From positions 1 to 31,028 of the forward strand of contig JAQGAU010000326.1 of assembly GCA_034698045.1 (NCBI GenBank): a stretch of 31,028 nt of DNA, read 5' to 3'. Every line of letters begins with the position of its first letter. Within the stretch, counting starts at the first letter, position 1. The position numbers and the translations under genes were made by a program. This stretch comes from Paramacrobiotus richtersi. Lineage: Eukaryota > Tardigrada > Eutardigrada > Parachela > Macrobiotidae. This document shows positions 29,192 through 31,028 of this stretch, piece by piece. The notes under the pieces are model-generated. The model saw only the letters and a list, made by a program, of their open reading frames with translations. It did not search any database and was not told the DNA's origin.

Positions 29192-30172
29192 CTAGTTTGA
29201 GAACACAGTTCTGTAACAACAGCTTCTTGAAACAAGAGCTTTAAAACAGGTTCGAAACTCCGGATAGAACGTCATGTAAAAGAAAAAAATTAGCACGTCC
29301 TTACTGTATGCAATCACCAAAGACGAAAAAAACCACGAGAAAGTCATCTTAGATTGGTTCGGGCCAAAATAGTATGTTCCTGGAAATAACAAATTAAATA
29401 CAACACTGGTGATAACAACTGACATTCCAGCAAGAACAGTTTTTGATATATTAGCCATCATTTCCTTCTGTTGCACCGTATCCCGAAACAGAGCATCTCC
29501 GTGTTGCACTCGCCTATTTCGAAAAAGTTGACATTTTATTCGCACCGCTGTCCAAATTAGTCTAACCTGCGGGATGGCCATCAGCGCCACAATCAAATAA
29601 TTACTGTAATAGAAGCGAATCCAATGCGTATCTGTGTAGTTCATGTACGCCCCGCGATTACATGGCACAACGAATATGTCCTTCGCAGTCAGACTGTACA
29701 GGGTCGTATAGAATGTTAGCACTCCAACGGCGACCATCACATTTATGACAATTATTGCTCGTTTGGTAATGTGTCGACGGTAAAAGTGTGGAAAGTCGAC
29801 GGTCAACCAGCGATCAACGCTGATAATAAGTAGCGTTAGATTCGCCCAGGGGATAAATATCGCTCCGGCGGCGAGAGTGACATGACCGGGCCAAGTGATG
29901 GGAACGTTCGGGTCGATACAACGGTATAATGGGCCGATGGAGAAGATGAGGGCACGAAGAAGCTCTACGCCGGAGAGAAAGATGTGGTGATAAATAAACG
30001 CCGGCTTATTCCTCCACATGGCAAAAACTCGCAAGTTAACGCAGGAAAAGACTAGGAGTAGTAGGTTGCGAACTATATGAGTCGGTATGAGCATGCGAAG
30101 TTCGGGTGATTTGTCCCATGACCAACACTCTGAAGAAATGTTGCCAATGGCTGATTCGCTGAGGTTATGCAT
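29192..30172 (-). CDS. Single-exon class A-like GPCR, 326 aa (right array)
   Basis: Third member of the right array, intact. The start MHNLSE at 30172 is chosen because the paralogs align from the same residue; the frame is open upstream to an ATG at 30298, but that extension has no counterpart. Sequons lie at Asn3 and Asn11. The disulfide pair is Cys85 and Cys171 (VPCNRGAYM). TM3 ends VDRWLTVDF (DRW at 120-122). TM6 has VVFNLLFPGTYYF without CWxP. TM7 ends IFFFYMTFYPEFR in place of NPxxY. The C-tail is longer than in the paralog at 21361-22320 and has Cys residues (SRSCC) that may be acylated. Upstream DNA around 30440-30660 is the fourth copy of segment U. Ligand unknown. Confidence 0.88.
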   Translation of the reverse strand: MHNLSESAIGNISSECWSWDKSPELRMLIPTHIVRNLLLLVFSCVNLRVFAMWRNKPAFIYHHIFLSGVELLRALIFSIGPLYRCIDPNVPITWPGHVTLAAGAIFIPWANLTLLIISVDRWLTVDFPHFYRRHITKRAIIVINVMVAVGVLTFYTTLYSLTAKDIFVVPCNRGAYMNYTDTHWIRFYYSNYLIVALMAIPQVRLIWTAVRIKCQLFRNRRVQHGDALFRDTVQQKEMMANISKTVLAGMSVVITSVVFNLLFPGTYYFGPNQSKMTFSWFFSSLVIAYSKDVLIFFFYMTFYPEFRTCFKALVSRSCCYRTVFSN

Positions 30173-30740
30173 TCTCAACACAATGAGAACATGTAATGCT
30201 CGGAGATCGGAGGTTGACAATTCACTGTTTAACAAACCATTCACGTTAGAAATAACCGCACCACAGTTCTGCAGACAGGCGAGCGGAAGACCTTTCATCT
30301 TGATTCGGAATGGGCGGGACAGCAGGTCCGACTGAATCTGCGTGCCAGATAAAGCTCTTCAGCACGGCCGTTCGGATCGATTGTTAGTTATAACTTCTAA
30401 CCGACCGACTGCTGTATGTGAAGTTAATGAGGCCGGTGGAGTCGGACTGTTGTGCGGTTAGACAAGAAGCCAAGCAGTTCCACACGTGTGTGATTGCTGA
30501 GGACTATTATTAAGGTGGATGCGGAAGCCTGAAACTGTTGAACACCGCGTCAACAGTCAATGATAATTATCAGGAGAGCCCGCGGAAATGAAACGACATG
30601 GAATGTCCGGATAGGCTGAACGCCAAGATGGAATCTTTGAGCTGTAACAGTATATTCGTGCAAGTTACATCCACAGGGCGTTTCCTGATAATATTTTAAG
30701 AAATCTGTCTTAAAGAAATCTGATGCTGAGTGTGTGAAAA
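30173..30740. other. Upstream DNA of the last receptor (segment U, copy 4)
   Basis: 30440-30660 shares blocks with 26990-27220 and 22640-22870 (GCGTCAACA.TC, TCAGGAGA, AGGCTGAACG, GATGGAAT). It is also the divergent space between the minus-strand receptor and the plus-strand coiled-coil frame. No other feature is seen. Confidence 0.45.
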
Positions 30741-31028
30741 ATGCTAAATTTAGCTCTCGATAAAATGGAATCTTCCGATCCCTTTTTTGATTTCTCCGAT
30801 CCAAAAATGACGTGGAATAACTTTAAACCGGAGTTTAAAAAGTTATTGGAGCATCTAGGCCAGCTGGAATCAAAAGTAAACTTGTTAGAAGCAAAGAATA
30901 AGGATCTGGAGAAACAGTTGAAATCGCTCCCAACCAACAGCCCACCTGTACCAGTGGCGACCCCCCTCAGCAGTTCCAGTTTGGAGACAAGAGTTAACGT
31001 GTTGGAAATTCGAAATAAGTACCTCATG
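30741..31028 (+). CDS. Coiled-coil protein, N-terminal part, runs off the window
   Basis: An open frame of 96 codons from ATG at 30741 to the window edge has no stop; an in-frame alternative start lies at 30765 (MESSDPFFDF). After an acidic, Phe-rich N-terminus comes TWNNFKPEFKKLLEHLG and then heptad-like Leu spacing (QLESKVNLLEAKNKDLEKQL), a clear coiled coil. A Pro/Ser/Thr linker follows, and then a second short heptad run (LETRVNVLEIRNKYLM). No catalytic domain is within view. A coiled coil near the N-terminus with a linker after it would fit ORF1 of a LINE-type retroelement or a cytoplasmic scaffold protein. The sequence does not decide between them. Confidence 0.5.
   Translation, partial: MLNLALDKMESSDPFFDFSDPKMTWNNFKPEFKKLLEHLGQLESKVNLLEAKNKDLEKQLKSLPTNSPPVPVATPLSSSSLETRVNVLEIRNKYLM

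Noticed and set aside
1..31028. tRNA, rRNA or CRISPR-like arrays
   Set aside because: Looked for cloverleaf-type A/B boxes and regularly spaced identical repeats and saw none. The organism type also makes CRISPR implausible.

Overview
This window is animal nuclear DNA. It has spliced genes with GT...AG introns of about 250-600 bases (one grown to 3.9 kb), class A-type seven-transmembrane receptors, an Ig-domain protein and a leucine-rich-repeat protein, and no operon or ribosome-binding-site logic. The compact layout and lineage-specific receptor arrays suggest a small-genome invertebrate. A tardigrade is my best guess, from overall impression only.

Left block (1-7.8 kb, minus strand): a tandem array of a two-exon class A GPCR family. 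Two members look intact (3215-4551 and 6235-7632). A third (139-641) has lost its start codon, is frameshifted and ends in a (TAA)n tract. A scrap of a further exon 2 lies at 2270-2366. The intergenic DNA is co-duplicated, and one unit carries a piece of a foldback repeat.

Middle block (8.5-18.5 kb, plus strand): two paralogous secreted-protein genes. Both begin with the same promoter segment and signal peptide. Both end with the same 3' exon, which encodes a cysteine-patterned tandem module that I do not recognise (called A-B-A-B here). Between these ends they differ completely: the first has two Ig-like domains (9022-11687, apparently intact, 604 residues), the second has leucine-rich repeats with caps (12329-18512, decayed). 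Both middle exons end in the same phase-1 junction that rebuilds a Cys codon with the A-B exon. This ectodomain swap on a shared frame is the most interesting thing here. The LRR copy is broken by frameshifts, a 42-base hairpin-forming insertion carrying a stop, and an 8-base net deletion. Its first intron holds two large inverted-repeat elements.

Right block (20.5-30.7 kb, minus strand): a second tandem array, of single-exon GPCRs with a DRW motif. Two are intact (21361-22320, 29192-30172). One is interrupted by a 27-base in-frame insertion full of stop codons (25787-26776). Flanking segments are repeated unit by unit, one unit contains a MITE with TA-flanked inverted ends (27692-28315), and one place (24.0-24.2 kb) looks like a unit whose gene was lost. 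The window ends inside a plus-strand reading frame with a coiled coil.

Together this is a fast-evolving accessory region: two chemoreceptor-like arrays around a pair of secreted recognition-type proteins, with birth, decay and transposon insertion visible side by side. Ligands and roles of all these proteins are unknown from sequence; exon boundaries are inferred by eye.
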